Shown: piece after piece, positions 13,073 through 25,687 of the stretch | How positions within the stretch are numbered: the first letter of the stretch is position 1 | Layout of the letters: every line of letters starts with the position of its first letter | Source: Bryum argenteum | Taxonomy: Eukaryota; Streptophyta; Bryopsida; Bryales; Bryaceae | Reading direction: 5' to 3' | Length of the DNA: 64,000 nt | NCBI GenBank assembly: GCA_037043015.1 | Contig: CM073322.1 | Coordinates: 22,410,364-22,474,363, forward strand | The notes under the pieces: generated by a model | What the model saw: only the letters and a program-made list of their open reading frames with translations | Databases searched by the model: none | What the model was told of the DNA's origin: nothing | Translations under genes and position numbers: made by a program

Positions 13073-13099
13073 GTGCAATCTAGTGGGCCATTTTCCGGA

Positions 13100-13650
13100 T
13101 TCCAGGCATGTCTACTCGGAATTTCTAATCCCTGGCATGTCTACTCCTAATTTCTAATCCCTTGCATGTCTTCTCCTGATTTCTAATCCCTCGCATGTCC
13201 ACTGATTTCTAATCCCTCGCATGTCTACTCCCGATTTCTAATCCCTCGCATGTCTACTCCTGATTTCTAATCCCTCGCATGTCTACTCCTGATTTCTAAT
13301 CCCTCGCATGTCTACTCCTGATTTCTAATCCCTCGCATGTCTACTCCTGATTTCTAATCCCTCGCTGTCTTCCTAATTTCTAATCAGTGGCATGTCTCCT
13401 CCTAATTCCTAATGAGTGGCATGTCTCCTCCTAATTCCTAATCAGTGGCATGTCTACTCTTTATTTCTATTCCCTTCCATGTCTCCTAATTCCTAATCCC
13501 TAGCATGTCTTCTAATTTCTAATCAGTGGCATGAATGTCTAATCCTAATTCCTTATCCCTGGCATGTCTCCTAATTTCTAATCAGTGGCATGTGTACTCC
13601 TAATATCTAATCATTGGCATGTCTACTCCAAAATTGTAATCCCTGTCAAG
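13100..13650. repeat. 29-bp minisatellite
   Basis: About 17-19 imperfect units, the most regular being tctaatccctcgcatgtcta plus ctcctgatt. Units at 13180-13370 are nearly identical and those to the right are more diverged. The array sits between two palindrome copies in the minus-strand leader. There are no unique spacers, so it is not CRISPR-like. Confidence 0.85.
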
Positions 13651-13830
13651 TGCTTCTAAATTTTCGTGGAACAAGATTGAGAATTGTTGATAAGAAATTA
13701 AGCAGGATTCTCTCATAGCAAAGTAATAGCATACATTGCGAACATCGGCGCCTTCGAAAAACCGCTTTGGACATGTCTCATCGCATCTCAAACCTTGACG
13801 CCTCGGCACCCAAGAATTGAAATGCGATTC

Positions 13831-13850
13831 CCGGGGCAATTGCCCACCGG
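13831..13850. repeat. Palindrome copy, degenerate
   Basis: Ccggggcaattgcccaccgg keeps the central gggcaattgccc but differs in the arms. It lies in an exon-like block (13866-13730) whose counterpart at 23819 has the perfect palindrome at the same relative place. Confidence 0.7.
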
Positions 13851-14830
13851 ACGGAGGAGGAAACATTCTACTCGATTATAAGAATATTCGCCCCGACGTA
13901 TACGTACTCGATACAAACTATGCTATACAGCGTCCACTGTAAATTGAAATACATGAAATCCTTCACCTTAATACACATTTTCGTAATGAAAATTCAGGGA
14001 ATAAATAAGACTGAACATAATATATTAACTAAATTATTTATACGACCAACAAGAGGTACATGAATTCTGCGATCTTTAACTTACTGATATAGTAGAGAAC
14101 ATCAACTCAAAACCAAATGACGTATTAACGTACAACAATGACAAACTAGGCAGTCCCTTCCCACTCAGCGCAGAAACAATGTGTAAAGCTGGTATGAGTG
14201 GAAAACCATGGCAAAATTGGTGTTCAAAAACGAGAGATCGAAACCTAATTCGATGTTTATGCACTGTAATTGCATTTGAACTCAAAATCTACCCGGCTGA
14301 AACTACCAAATCCATTTGGTAGGCAAAGTGGAGTCATTCAATGTACACATTACATACCTACGATGGAATGCGCTGAAGCTGAAATCGATGATCACATGCA
14401 CCGAAGCTCGAAATCGATGAACGCCAAAGCTGGAATTCGATGTTCACATGCGCCGTAGCTGGAGGACAATCATCCTCAGCGACAAATACTACGAGTGCAC
14501 CTGTTGTGATCGACGTCTACCGTTGTGCCTCCAAGCTCGTCCTGCCTAGAATAAAATCAAGGCTGCAGGTGCAATCATCTTCAACTTCCTGCGACTGAAA
14601 CAGCGATGGAGAGAAGTCCTTTGCGTAGAAGGACGACAAAGGTCGGAGAGAGGAGGAGGAGTAGGAGCGCAAATTGCGGCGACGAGACGTCGGAGAGAGG
14701 AGGAGCAGCAGCCCAGATCACGGCGACCAGAGTCACCAGACATCGGAGAGAGGAGGAGCTGCAAAAAGAGGAGGAGAAGCGCCGAAACTGATGGCAGACA
14801 GGGGAAGCCGTCATGCGTTGTGAGCCGCCA

Positions 14831-16318
14831 CTTTTGTGCTCTGACGTGGCACTGCTACATTAAATAGCAGTACATGCATTAATGCCCATTCAAAGTTACT
14901 ACACCTATAAACAAACTTTTCATGCTATATTTCAAACATTGCTTGTTCAGTGAAAGAATCCATGGCAATGAAAGAATCCATGGCAGTTGTAGATTAAGAA
15001 TACTTTCAAACTTGCAAAAAATTTCCCATTCAAACGAATATGGCAATAATAATAATTATAAACAAATGTCGTAACCCATTTTCACATGTACATATCTATA
15101 GAGGTTGATAAAATGAACGCTAAATTAACATAGAACACTACTACATTTACTTTCGTATAATAAATTTTGTAAATTTTAATGATTGGTAATGAATAATGTG
15201 TTGCCTAGCTCAATAAGTTGCAATAGAAAATGTCCTAAATTTAAATCAAGTAAATTACCCCTCATTTTACAAAATCTATAACACTTGATGTTTCCTATTT
15301 AAGTAAAAGGTCAAGTTGTTGCAAGTGAAAGAAATTACCATATTAATGTACAATTTTTAGTCATCCTAACTTACTACTTTGGTGAAGTACTGTCTTGAGT
15401 TGACGTAGTTCAACATTTGTAATCATTTCGTTAATGCTAAATTGATGTAAACTATTATGTAATGTATCCCTAAATTTTTAGTATTGAAGCTGCATTCCGT
15501 CGACGAGGTACTCGAACATGGTTTTATACCAAAAAAATAATTAAAGGATATGGTCGGCGTCGTCATCTTCTTCCTTTGTTTCTTTGCCTAAACGTTTCCA
15601 GATAAAGGTTATGTGTCCTTTTATATAACCATTTAAACACGTCTAATGAAATTAAAAAATAATAAATAATAAAACATGAGCTTTTGCGATCTCATACCCA
15701 TTCACAAATGAATATAATTCTAAGTATCCGCATTAGACATAGAAATTTCGTTCTGCATAGCCATTCAAACAATTATGAAATAAACCAGAAACATAAAAAA
15801 GAGTACATGATCTTTTACATTCTTAAACCCATTCACAAAAAAAAATCATAATTTAAGTAGGTAGGGACAAAAGATTATTTGAGTAGGCTGGTTCGACATT
15901 GGAATCTCAATAAAATATCCTTAGAAGTGTTTTGCTAAGAATAATAATAAGAATTATAAATGATAAATGCTCCCTGGGTTATCATTATGCTAGTTTTTCT
16001 ATAGACACAATTGCTGAACCTCTAAAGGCCTTTAAAAATGAAAATGGCATATTGCTATTTTTGAAAGCGTAGAAGAAGGCTCTAAATTTGGTATTTTGGC
16101 TTGTAATTTGGTGTGCATGTCGTAATATATACATACTATATGTGGTAGAAATTGGGCAACTAGATTGAAATTTTATAATTTCATTATGAAGATTTTTATT
16201 TTCAAGCTCACCTACGGCAACGATAAGAACACATTAGAAGAAAAAAATAAAATTAAAAAATTATTAAAAAAGAAATAAAATATATATAAAAAATAAATAA
16301 ATAAATAAATATAAATAA

Positions 16319-16380
<62 letters not shown>

Positions 16381-18134
16381 TTTTTTAAATTAATTTTTTG
16401 GAAATATGTTTATAATAATACTGATATTCTTATCACCAAGAATTCTAAGTTGAAAGTTTTACCAATTTTACAAGGGCAGCCTTCAAAAATTACAAGATCA
16501 AGCTTCAAAGTTTTCAGTACTTTACATTTTCTCTGTTTCAACATTTTCTGGAAATATATTTTTAACCAAATCAATACCCAGATTCCAAATAAACCCTTCT
16601 GAAAGACTTTACTAATTTTACAAGGGCAACCCTAGAATTTCTCAATAAAAGCTTTGCTTAAAAATCAAAAACTCATAAAGGCACCCTACCACCCTTTAGA
16701 TTTTCCTAAAACCAGGTAGGGTTATAGGGTCGCTATGTTGTACAGAGTTTTTAGGGTTTTTATAGCTTAGGGTTTTGAGGGTTTAGGGTCTAAGGTTCAT
16801 GACATATTTTGATGTATTACTTAACCCTTAACCGTCCGTCTGTTTTTTGGAGCTTGAAAGTAGAAAATTGCAATTTTCTTCCACTATGCACTCTTGGGGG
16901 TATGATCCAATTTCTTTAACTAATTTTAAATTTTCAACCCTAATATCTTGTGGCCAACCCTATTTGAAAGTGCTGATCTTAATTTTAACGCCTAAAAATC
17001 CAGGTGTTTCCTCGACCTCCAAAACCAAGAACTGCCATTTTTCACCTTCGTTGAGAAATGGGAAAATGGAGAATTTTTTTTCTGATTTTAGAGTTTCAAC
17101 CGTAAGATCTTGTACCTAACTTGTATACAAAGGACCGGTTAAAATTTCAACCGTTGGATGTTTTTCATTTGTGAGATCGTAACAATCAAAGTTCGACCAA
17201 CACTTTTTTCTGCCGCTGCGTGAGAGGCATTGTCTAAATGGTGCCAAGCGCAACTTGATGATTTTTACTCCAAACATTTTTCCCTCATTTTTTTTCCATG
17301 TACGTAATCAAGTTGTGTACGCTAATGGAAAATTTTAGAGACCAACTCCACTTTTTGACCTTACTGTAAATCATTTTATGAAATAAGGTCTAAAAACAAC
17401 CATATAGTAAAACAAGCAGCACATATGATATATTTAGTTTGAGAAAAATATGGACGGCGAATAGGTGCTTTTATGAGAATGTTAATGTCAAAATTGAAAA
17501 ATCTTCCGGGAAAATCCAAAATCTCGAATTTGGGCAATTTTTGAAAGAAAAAGTTGTAAAACTACTAGAAATTGTGAAGATTGTTTTTAAAAGTTTTGGA
17601 CGCTGCCCTTTTAAAATTGATAAACTTTTTGACTTCGGATACTTTGGAATTTGAAAAGTAATTTGGTAATGAATATATTCCCCAAAAATATACCCAAAAA
17701 AATAAATTAAGTTAAACTGCCCGTTCTGGACTTCAGACCTAAAATTTCTAGATGAAGTTTATAAAATTAAAATTTGGCTTCGCAAATTTTACCACATACA
17801 CATCACAGCATGGGAAGCATCTAGTAAAAATCTTAGGCAATAATATCAATTTAATTCCTTAAATTGAGCCGCACGAAATTCCAAAAAACCGAATCGGTTT
17901 TCCTGGATTTTTAGGGGTTAACCGTTAGATCTCATCCATTGGTGAGATCATAACGTTTAAAGTTATAGTGCTTGGTGTCCCTCTATGTATCCTTCTATCT
18001 ACTTCTATATACCTATTCTTGCAAATAAGGGCAGGAAAAGAAATTTAAAATGATCGAACTAGGCTCATGAATCTATATATACAAGCCGTCAAAATCATTT
18101 GGTGACTTCTTCTCTATTTCTTTTACCTATAAAG
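14831..18134. other. AT-rich centre of outer element, no gene
   Basis: No convincing coding sequence. It contains a 17-bp direct duplication (gaaagaatccatggca, near 14950-14985), a long AT microsatellite (listed separately) and a short TTTAGGG-like patch at 16720-16800 (agggtttttatagcttaggg and similar words), which is too degenerate to call an interstitial telomere. Confidence 0.45.
16256..16380. repeat. AT-rich microsatellite
   Basis: Aaataaataaat units pass into about 27 copies of AT and end in gtgtgt. Such tracts vary in length between individuals. Confidence 0.9.
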
Positions 18135-19108
18135 TTATCGATCTAATCTTAAAATTTGTAATGCTTCCAAGCCTGCATTTAAAACATTGAGCTTCACCAT
18201 GAGGGCAACTCCATATTGCTTGTACTTTGTATTTTTACTAGTACCGTGGTATATTTTTGAAGCATCAAAACATGTTAAAGTCCCACGGGTTGGACGGAAA
18301 AATAATCCATACTCTTTACGACAAAATTGTGCTCGTTTAATATGAGAATCATCTTCAATCTCTACAGAATATATTGAATTCAATTAGAACACTAGAGACT
18401 AATAAATGAAACAATTTAATAAAAACTTTTCGTATAACATGCAATTAAATACTTTTATACTAGTTTAAAAATATAAAAATAAATCTTGTAATAAAAAATT
18501 ACCTTCACGAACCCAAAAAATGCATCTAGAACTTTCCCCTATGTATTATCTATATGGTTAGGTGACCAATAGTTCTGTGTCACACTCATTGTTGTAAATG
18601 GAGTAATTCCAAATTTACCCCAAGTTGTTCCTAACTTTTTAGGAACTAAATATTGCAAACTTTTTATCCAAGATGACATTTTTAAGTTCAACACCTCATA
18701 TACTCTATTAATTGTTCGGGCTGCAAGTGAATTCAAATCTTTAGTTGAAATTGGCATACTTTTTTCAGTCCCTTTTCTATAAGTTTGTGTATATATACCA
18801 AATCCTGTTGGTGTCAATTTCCATCCAAATACAACCATATCTCCAGCACTCTTTTCTTTACCCCTTTTTACTATTCCTCCTGCATCGTATAGTTTACTAC
18901 ATTCTGTAGTCAATATGTCAATTTCTTCATTGGAGAAAAAAGAAATAAAAATTATTGCTACTACCTTTTCATTTTCAACATCATTAGAGCTTGTAATACT
19001 CTCAATATCAACAACCTTTCCAACATGTTTTTTGGACATATAATGAAACTCAAGTTGTGCTTGAGTTTTCATTATTTTGTCACATTCTTTACAGTTATAG
19101 GACTCCAT
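18135..19108 (-). pseudogene. 2OG-Fe(II) oxygenase-like protein with zinc finger
   Basis: Two minus-strand exons. Exon 1 starts at ATG 19108 and encodes a U1-type C2H2 finger at residues 5-30 (NCKECDKIMKTQAQLEFHYM then SKKH). A region with QNYWSPNHIDNT follows, where HID fits the metal-binding H-x-D of a double-stranded beta-helix oxygenase. An in-frame TAG at 18541-18539 follows directly, then GKVLDAFFGFVK to a GT donor near 18501. Exon 2 (about 18362-18135) gives RGTLTCFDASKIYHGT, a typical distal-histidine strand, and YGVALMVK, then stops. Without the TAG it would be about 280 residues. TET/JBP-like or alkylation-repair-like oxygenases are possible families and I cannot choose. It probably belongs to the outer element or an independent element, and it looks inactive. 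Confidence 0.5.
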
Positions 19109-22100
19109 ACTAAATGATAGATAGACAGATAAGAACTCTAATCCTCAAATCAAATATAACAATTTTATATAACCAAAGAACTCATAACAAAAAATAGTCT
19201 CTACTTTCTTATCCACGAGTCTATGTATCCATCTAAAAGTCTTTCTCTAGTCTTTTACTTTCCTATTTCTAAAAATAAATCTTATCAATAGATCAATTAG
19301 AGAAATCTTACTCTTCCTATATTTAAACTATTTATATTTAAAGTACGATGTGTATATTTATCTATATACTATGTATTAATAAAATGGGGTATGGATATTT
19401 ATGTATTTACTATCTATTTTCAAAGTGGAATATGTATATTAAGGTATTTATTATATATAATATATATCATCATTGTATTGTATAATGGTTGTATATATAA
19501 TATATATGTTATTTACTATATATATGTATAGTATGTATATTTATCTATTTACTATTTGATTTAAAGTTCTAGCACACAAAGTAGGAATTATTTGCTGTAA
19601 TTCTAAATATGTTTTTAGCAAAAACCGCTATTTATGTCGAGTGACTTTACCTCTACATATGTTTTAATTAAAAACCGCTATTTATGTAGAGCTTTAATCT
19701 TCATAGAGTGTACAACATTGTTGCATCTAAGTTCTTTACTTCTCAATTTAATAGTACTATTTCTTTTGATTGTATGAATGAAAACAAAGATCCTTACACA
19801 ATTACAACATAATACTTCACGTGAACAATAGCCTGTTCAAGGGAATTGAATACCTTCAGAAATTATTTTTTGGTACTTGAGGAAGGAATAACTCCGTCTA
19901 TCTTTAATCTTATTCAATGTAATTCATGAATAAACTCAGTTCCTCTTGCAAACAATGACGAATCTAGTTACTATGCTTGTCAAAAGTTAAGAGCTTCAGA
20001 TTGAATGATGGCCTCCATTTCTGAATCATGGTACGGTTAGTATTAAACAACGTACTTGTTTTTTGAAGGCACTTTTGTCTAAGCCTTTGCAAACAAAATT
20101 CGAAATAGGAGAGCATTTTCAATGTCAATTGAGACTTAAGAACTGCATCTCACAGGATTATCTTTTTAAACTAGAAGCTTAAAAAAACATTCATTGAAAG
20201 CGGGCTTCGATACCTAAGCTTCACAGTAAACTAAATACGTACTTCGTTGTCATTTTGCCTCCCAGAAACCTGCATTCATTGTCGTAAGCTGATATAATTC
20301 ATGATAGAATTTGGCAATTCTAATTGTGGACATGAGGAAAAACTTGAGGTTGTCGTTTTAGGCACATCACGCCTTTGATATGAAACAAAAATTAACGAAT
20401 CGTACCGCTTAGTATATTTTGATTTTAATTTTTTTTTTTTTTTTTCCGATAGAGGATTATCATATATGGTATACTTATTGTAACTTGAAGTTATTTTATT
20501 CTAGTATATAATAAAAATGTACTATTATCTTAAAATTGAAGAAAATAATTCATAGTTGTTTTATTATTACATAATTGATTATCCTTAAGCTATAATATAT
20601 CTACAAAATGAAAGCAAGAAAACGAGTAATTTAAGTAGTATTCAAGTTATTTGAACTTACTCAAATTTAGACGTACTTAAATTGAAGACACTTCGTTCGC
20701 TCCATTACAAAAATATAACATTACTATAACATTCAATTATGAGTAGAATTAAAAACAGTAAGACATTAAATGTAGTAAGACAGCAGGTTTTAACCGCATG
20801 GATTATTTTTTCTACTTCAACGCGGCCTTAGTGTAGTATGTGTCGTAAAAACATGTAACTTATAAAGTAAATAATTACTATAGTAAGTAGTATGCAATTT
20901 AACTTCAAATGCCCAATATAGCATACTACTTATTAAGATATTTCTCATCAATGTTTGAAAACATTGTTTAAAATAAGCCTAAAGCTGCCCAAATTGCGGA
21001 ATATGCTGATGTCTTCTAAAAATCCCGCCAAAATATATTTAAACTTAGAAGCTTTGAAAATAGAACAAAATTTGTTTTTTATTTCTTGTTCTTCCTGAGT
21101 TCTGTTTTTTGTACATGCTTATATGGTTTTAAGGCTTCATGTCATTGTTATGAGTTTCCTAAAACTAAGTAGTCTTTACGTGCCATATATTATTTCCATA
21201 TAGCGACCTTTGTATTTGAATTTCCGCATACTTCTATGTGACTAATAAAGCTCATTACTTCCGTTTTATAAGTTGCAAATTTGATAAAAATTTGCATAGA
21301 AATGTTCATAATGCATCTAAGAACAAGACTAAGAAGAGCCTCCATTCAAATAAGAGCCTCCACGGGTTTTATGGGCTCGCAAAAAACTAAAGATTAAATT
21401 TGCAAGAATGAAAAAAATTTGTGTTTCAACTTTGAATATTTGGACCCAACAATTGGTAAGAAATTGGTACACACATACAGTGACGAACAAAACCGAGTAC
21501 ATTTCTAACTCACTTCCACTTAAAAAAATCATACCATAAGTGGAAGTGGGCAAAACTCATAAGTGTCCAAATCAAAGTTGTAGTACATAATGTATTACAC
21601 AATGATAAAAAGTTTGAAGTGGAGTTGAATTGTGGTTTGGAAGATATTGAATGTGAAAGTAGAGTATGTCTTATACTCAGTTTTGTTCAAGATTGGTAAA
21701 ACATCTTTCAAAATTTACACAATTTGGAATGAAGCCAAACTTTTTTGGTGTTGCCTTTATGGTAATGTTAACCATCATCTTGAACATGTATATGCCTTTC
21801 ATCAATGGAAATCAACCTTTGTGCACTTGAGATAAATCTCAAACTGTGGAAAAATACATGTTTTTTGTGAGAATGACATTTAATATTCCTTTGTAGAATT
21901 GATAGCATGGGATATTTGTGGACATCACGAGTGACTCACATGAAACAGTATTGGCCATTATTGGATATATTTCATTTTGTATTTGAAATTTTTAGTATTT
22001 AATAAATATCCTTTCTAAGCTTGATTATCAATATTGGAATGATGTGATGCTTTTGTATTTGACCTTATTAATGTGACAATACTAATCAATGGGACCTTTC

Positions 22101-22148
22101 CATCCACCACTTTCATTTCACTTACTTGCATTTTGATGAAGTCGTATC
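19109..22148. other. AT-rich DNA, no gene
   Basis: Long AT-rich stretch with short TATA-type repeats (19360-19560) and a 35-bp direct repeat around aaaaccgctatttatgt (19623 and 19670). No protein-like open frame was recognised on either strand. Confidence 0.45.
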
Positions 22149-22342
22149 ATAAAATACTGAATGCTCCATTTTGCCTCTTCTTTTATTTTAATACCAAAAA
22201 TAGTTTTAAAATGCATTCTTGTTGTATATATGTTAAATATGAAGAAAAACATTAGTTAGTGCTGAAATTGCATTTTAATTTTTAAAACTATTTTTGGTAT
22301 TAAAATAAAAGAAGAGGCAAAATGGAGCATTTAGTATTTTAT
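22149..22342. repeat. Near-perfect inverted repeat (65-bp arms, ~55-bp loop)
   Basis: Left arm 22149-22213 (ataaaatactgaatgctcca onward) is the reverse complement of the right arm ending near 22342. Only about one mismatch is visible over 61 bp. Transcribed, it would form a long hairpin. It directly abuts the GC-rich start of the plus-strand ParB-like gene. It could be a MITE or foldback element, or a small-RNA source. Confidence 0.85.
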
Positions 22343-22560
22343 TACATGGGTTGAAGCAGGTACCCGGCGGGTATAAGGCGGTTATATAGTGCGGCGGTTA
22401 TCAGCTTGTCAAGAGGGGCGGTTATCAGCTTGTCAAGAGGGGGGCGGTTATCAGCTTCTGAACAGGGGGGCGGATATCCGGTTCGCGGGTATGTGTTCTG
22501 CAGGGTCTCGCCCGGTGAGGTTTTAATGAGTTTGGCGGCGCATCCTCCCTTCCCGCTCAC
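22343..22560 (+). promoter_or_regulatory. GC-rich promoter-like region with 26-bp tandem repeats
   Basis: Composition changes sharply from AT-rich to GC- and CpG-rich at 22345. Three tandem copies of gcggttatcagcttgtcaag plus agggg start near 22394, 22419 and 22444. The position ahead of the leader exons suggests the promoter of the plus-strand ParB-like gene. No TATA box is claimed. Confidence 0.45.
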
Positions 22561-23818
22561 TTTCTCTCCCTCCGCGTCCATGTGTCTTTTTTTTGCGTTT
22601 CTCATCGACCTCTCTTGCTGCGCGGCCTCAGCTTGCTTGCTTTTTTTTTGTCCGCCTCTCTTCTTGCGAACTTTCTCCACCTCGCCTTCGTCACCTTCTT
22701 TTCTTCTTCCTCTACCGCGCTGCTTTCCTCTACTTTTCGCTACCGTGCTGCATTTCTATACTTTTCGCTGCAGCAGTCAGTGAGGGTGTAGGGTCTAGTT
22801 TCTGAAGTGCAACTTCGAGAGTTGTGAGGGACGTTGGAGGCGCACATGAGCGAGGTTTTGGCAACCGCGAGGCGCGTAGGCGCGACGTTTTGGCAACCTG
22901 GAGATCGAGCTTTTCGGAAGGGCGACTTCCAGCATTGTTTGGGACGTTCGGGGTATTGGTAGAGCTGTTGGTAGAGCTGCGAGGTGCGCACGAGCGAAGC
23001 TTCAGGCCGTGGCAACCACCAGTCCCTTCAAGGTTCGAATCGAAACCCTAATCCCTCATGTGCTACAGATTCTTTGCAGTAGTGCTTTTAGGTTGGAGCT
23101 CCAATTCGGCGTGCAAAAGCGCAGCACTGCTTTTAGGGTTTGGAGCTGCAATTTGCCGTGCAAAAGCGCAGCAGTGTTACTGTGTCCGGACTCTAGATTT
23201 CAGTAAAGCTGGTCAAAAGAGCTTGCTGCGTGTTCTGTGTTGCAGCCTTGACCATGTTGCAGCCTTGAGCCTTGAGCATGTTGCAGCCTTGAGCATTTTT
23301 GTTGTACTGTCGATGACGGCCTTATCAGTCTGGTAGACAACTGAAGGTACATAGTTCTCACCAATTCATGCTTACCTGGTCTGTGGCTCTGTGCTTCTGC
23401 ATCATTCACACGTCAAGCTGTGAATCGCTGATTCCTGGATGGGATTCGTTCTGCATTCGTAGCATCATGTAGATGTTTATTTGTTGACACTTCCAACTTT
23501 TCATGTGCAGAAATCTAGCACCATCGAGTAGGACTTTTACTAGCAGCACTTGGATCCGAGTTTCGTGGACATCTTCGACCACTCTGTCAGCTGTAAGTAT
23601 TTACAATATTGCATTCCTTGTAAACGCTCCTTCTAATTCCGAGGTTTGTATAATGTTTTTATTATCTTAATGCCGTAATTAGCATTTTAGAAACTGTGTA
23701 TAAAGATTAAGTAATGTCTGTATTTGTATTTACAGTCTACAGTGTACAGCAGAGTTTGTATCGAATATGTATACTGTATGTGCGAATATTCCTAAACTAC
23801 AATGAAAATTCCATCGGA

Positions 23819-23840
23819 CCAGTGGGCAATTGCCCACTGG
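23819..23840. repeat. Palindrome copy, perfect 22 bp
   Basis: CCAGTGGGCAA plus reverse complement. It occupies the same relative position as the degenerate copy at 13831 in the minus-strand leader. Confidence 0.9.
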
Positions 23841-24844
23841 GGAAACGCATTTGTGATTTTGGTTCTGCCCGGGCAGCAAAGGATTTAGCAGCAGTGGACA
23901 TGTCCACAGCAGTTTTCCGAAACTGCCCGACATTTTGCAATGTATGTCGAGTCGCTGAGAAACACAGAAAGAAGAATCAGAAGTTTAGTGTCGAGTCATA
24001 TGCAGTTTACACTTGCAGTTCTTTTGTAATCATGTCTTATTGGCAGGTTTAATAACAGCCGCTGTGAAGAATTCGAGTGCGGATTACAACAGACTACTTC
24101 TGCATCCTCAGCGGTTCGACTTCAAGGTGCGTCTACTTTAGCTCTTGATTATAATTAGGCTTGCTAATACTAACGTAACCTCTGAGTTACTAATCTTGTA
24201 CAAAACTAGTAGTATACTAGATGCAAAGGATTAAATGACGGATTGAAGATGTTTTAGAGAAGTCCTGGAAGAATGAGGGATATCGTCAAGTTTAGAAATT
24301 AATTCTAAGCTTGTAGTCAATTCTATCAAGTTAATCATACTTGTAAGAACTATCTTGCATAACCGTGTGAAACCTGGACCATAATTATATGTGAACGAAA
24401 ACGAGTTTCCTTGCAGCAAGTAGGCGATTGCCCACTGAAAGGTACATATCCCGTTAGGTCCTGCTTTCATGTTTTAAATATCATTCACTGTCCTTGGGCA
24501 ATCTTCATGTGAGCTATTGCCATTAAAAACCGAACTGTCTGGATCCATATACAAAGGAAACATCAATTATCAAGCCTAGGAAGTCCTACCCAATAATAAA
24601 CAAGCGATAAACTGCGTTGTAGTTTTGAAAATGTTTGAAGAGTAACAGTGGTGTCGATGCCGTTTCCGGCCAGCAGTCAATTGACCAGTGGGCCAACGTA
24701 TTTCACATAATTCATTCTTGTTACCAGGCTGTGTCATGAAAGGAAATTATTACTACGAGTTGATATATGCCTATTTCAATCACTTCTGTATGCACCTGGG
24801 AATTCAGTTTCAATTAGAGAAGTACATAGAACAAGAAGCTGCGT

Positions 24845-24866
24845 CCAGTGGGCAATTGCCCAGTGG
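24845..24866. repeat. Palindrome copy, two mismatches
   Basis: Ccagtgggcaattgcccagtgg. The right arm differs from the perfect form at two bases. It is followed by aacttgcgacattgttagtg, as are the copies at 25471 and 25666. Confidence 0.8.
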
Positions 24867-25362
24867 AACTTGCGACATTGTTAGTGACTTTCAGCATTTC
24901 TTTTATATTGTATACGTACCGTCATGTAGATGTTAATTTGTTGACACTTCCAACTTTTCATGTGCAGAAATCTAGCACCATCAAGTAGGACTTTTACCAG
25001 CAGAACTTGGATCCGAGTTTCATTGACATCTTTGACCAGTCTGTCAGCTGTAAGTATTACCAGTATCGTTTCTTGTAAACGGTCCTTCTAATTCCCAGGT
25101 TTGTAGAATGTTTTATCTTAATGCCGTAATTAGCATTTAAGAAATTGCGTATAATGATTAAGTGTTGGACACGTCCTAACTTCACTGGTCCTAACTTCCT
25201 GTTAGGGAAGTAGATTAATTAACAGCCAGGAATTAACTTCTTGTAAGAGGAGATAGTACAAGAAACTGCACCCAGTGGGCAATTGACTTCGGAACTTGCG
25301 ACATTGTTAGTGTTGTAACCTATTTGCGAAAATTCCTATTCTGGAATTAAAATTCCATCAGA

Positions 25363-25384
25363 CCAGTGGGCAATTGCCCACTGG
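25363..25384. repeat. Palindrome copy, perfect 22 bp
   Basis: Perfect member of the CCAGTGGGCAA palindrome family, inside the 190-bp tandem array. Confidence 0.9.
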
Positions 25385-25470
25385 TCCGAACTTCTTGTTA
25401 GTGAAGTAGTTTCATTAACTGGGAATTTACATTTTGTTAGAAAAGTAGATTGTACGTCAAGAAACTGATC

Positions 25471-25492
25471 CCAGTGGGCAATTGCCAACTGG
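25471..25492. repeat. Palindrome copy, one mismatch
   Basis: Ccagtgggcaattgccaactgg. One base breaks the symmetry. Confidence 0.85.
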
Positions 25493-25559
25493 AACTTGCG
25501 ACAATGTCAGTCTACTTTATGTGCGAATATTCTTATACCGGAATGAACATTCCATCAGA

Positions 25560-25581
25560 CCAGTGGGCAATTGCCCACTGG
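25560..25581. repeat. Palindrome copy, perfect 22 bp
   Basis: Perfect member of the family in the third tandem unit. Confidence 0.9.
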
Positions 25582-25665
25582 TCATAACTTCTTGTTTGGG
25601 AAGTCGATTAATTAACAGCTGGAAATTAACTTTTTGTTAGGGGTAGATAGGACAAGATATTGCAC

Positions 25666-25687
25666 CGAGTGGGCAATTGCCCACTGG
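25666..25687. repeat. Palindrome copy, one mismatch
   Basis: Cgagtgggcaattgcccactgg lies about 46 bp upstream of the putative start codon at 25733. Confidence 0.85.

Larger units (their letters stand above)
11181..14830 (-). other. Palindrome-rich leader region of the minus-strand gene
   Basis: Several GC-richer blocks separated by AT-rich sequence resemble short exons: 14830-14540 (pyrimidine-rich, three copies of a CGGAGAGAGGAGGAG word on the plus strand), 13866-13730, 12795-12740 and 12160-12030. Two of them align by eye with blocks of the plus-strand leader at 22.5-25.7 kb. 13770-13730 resembles 23895-23945 (shared acatgtcc and gcaatgtatg), and 12790-12735 resembles 24065-24120 (shared gcggatta and ctgcatcctcagcg, each followed by a GT donor). 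Palindromes lie at 11876, 12493, 13051 and 13831. I infer duplicated 5' leader exons and introns serving the gene at 7981-11180. Confidence 0.45.

Noticed and set aside
13100-13650. CRISPR-like array
   Set aside because: Regular 29-bp spacing but no distinct spacers; it is a minisatellite in a eukaryotic intron or leader.
16720-16800. Interstitial telomere repeat (TTTAGGG)
   Set aside because: Only a few irregular agggttt words, no tandem array.
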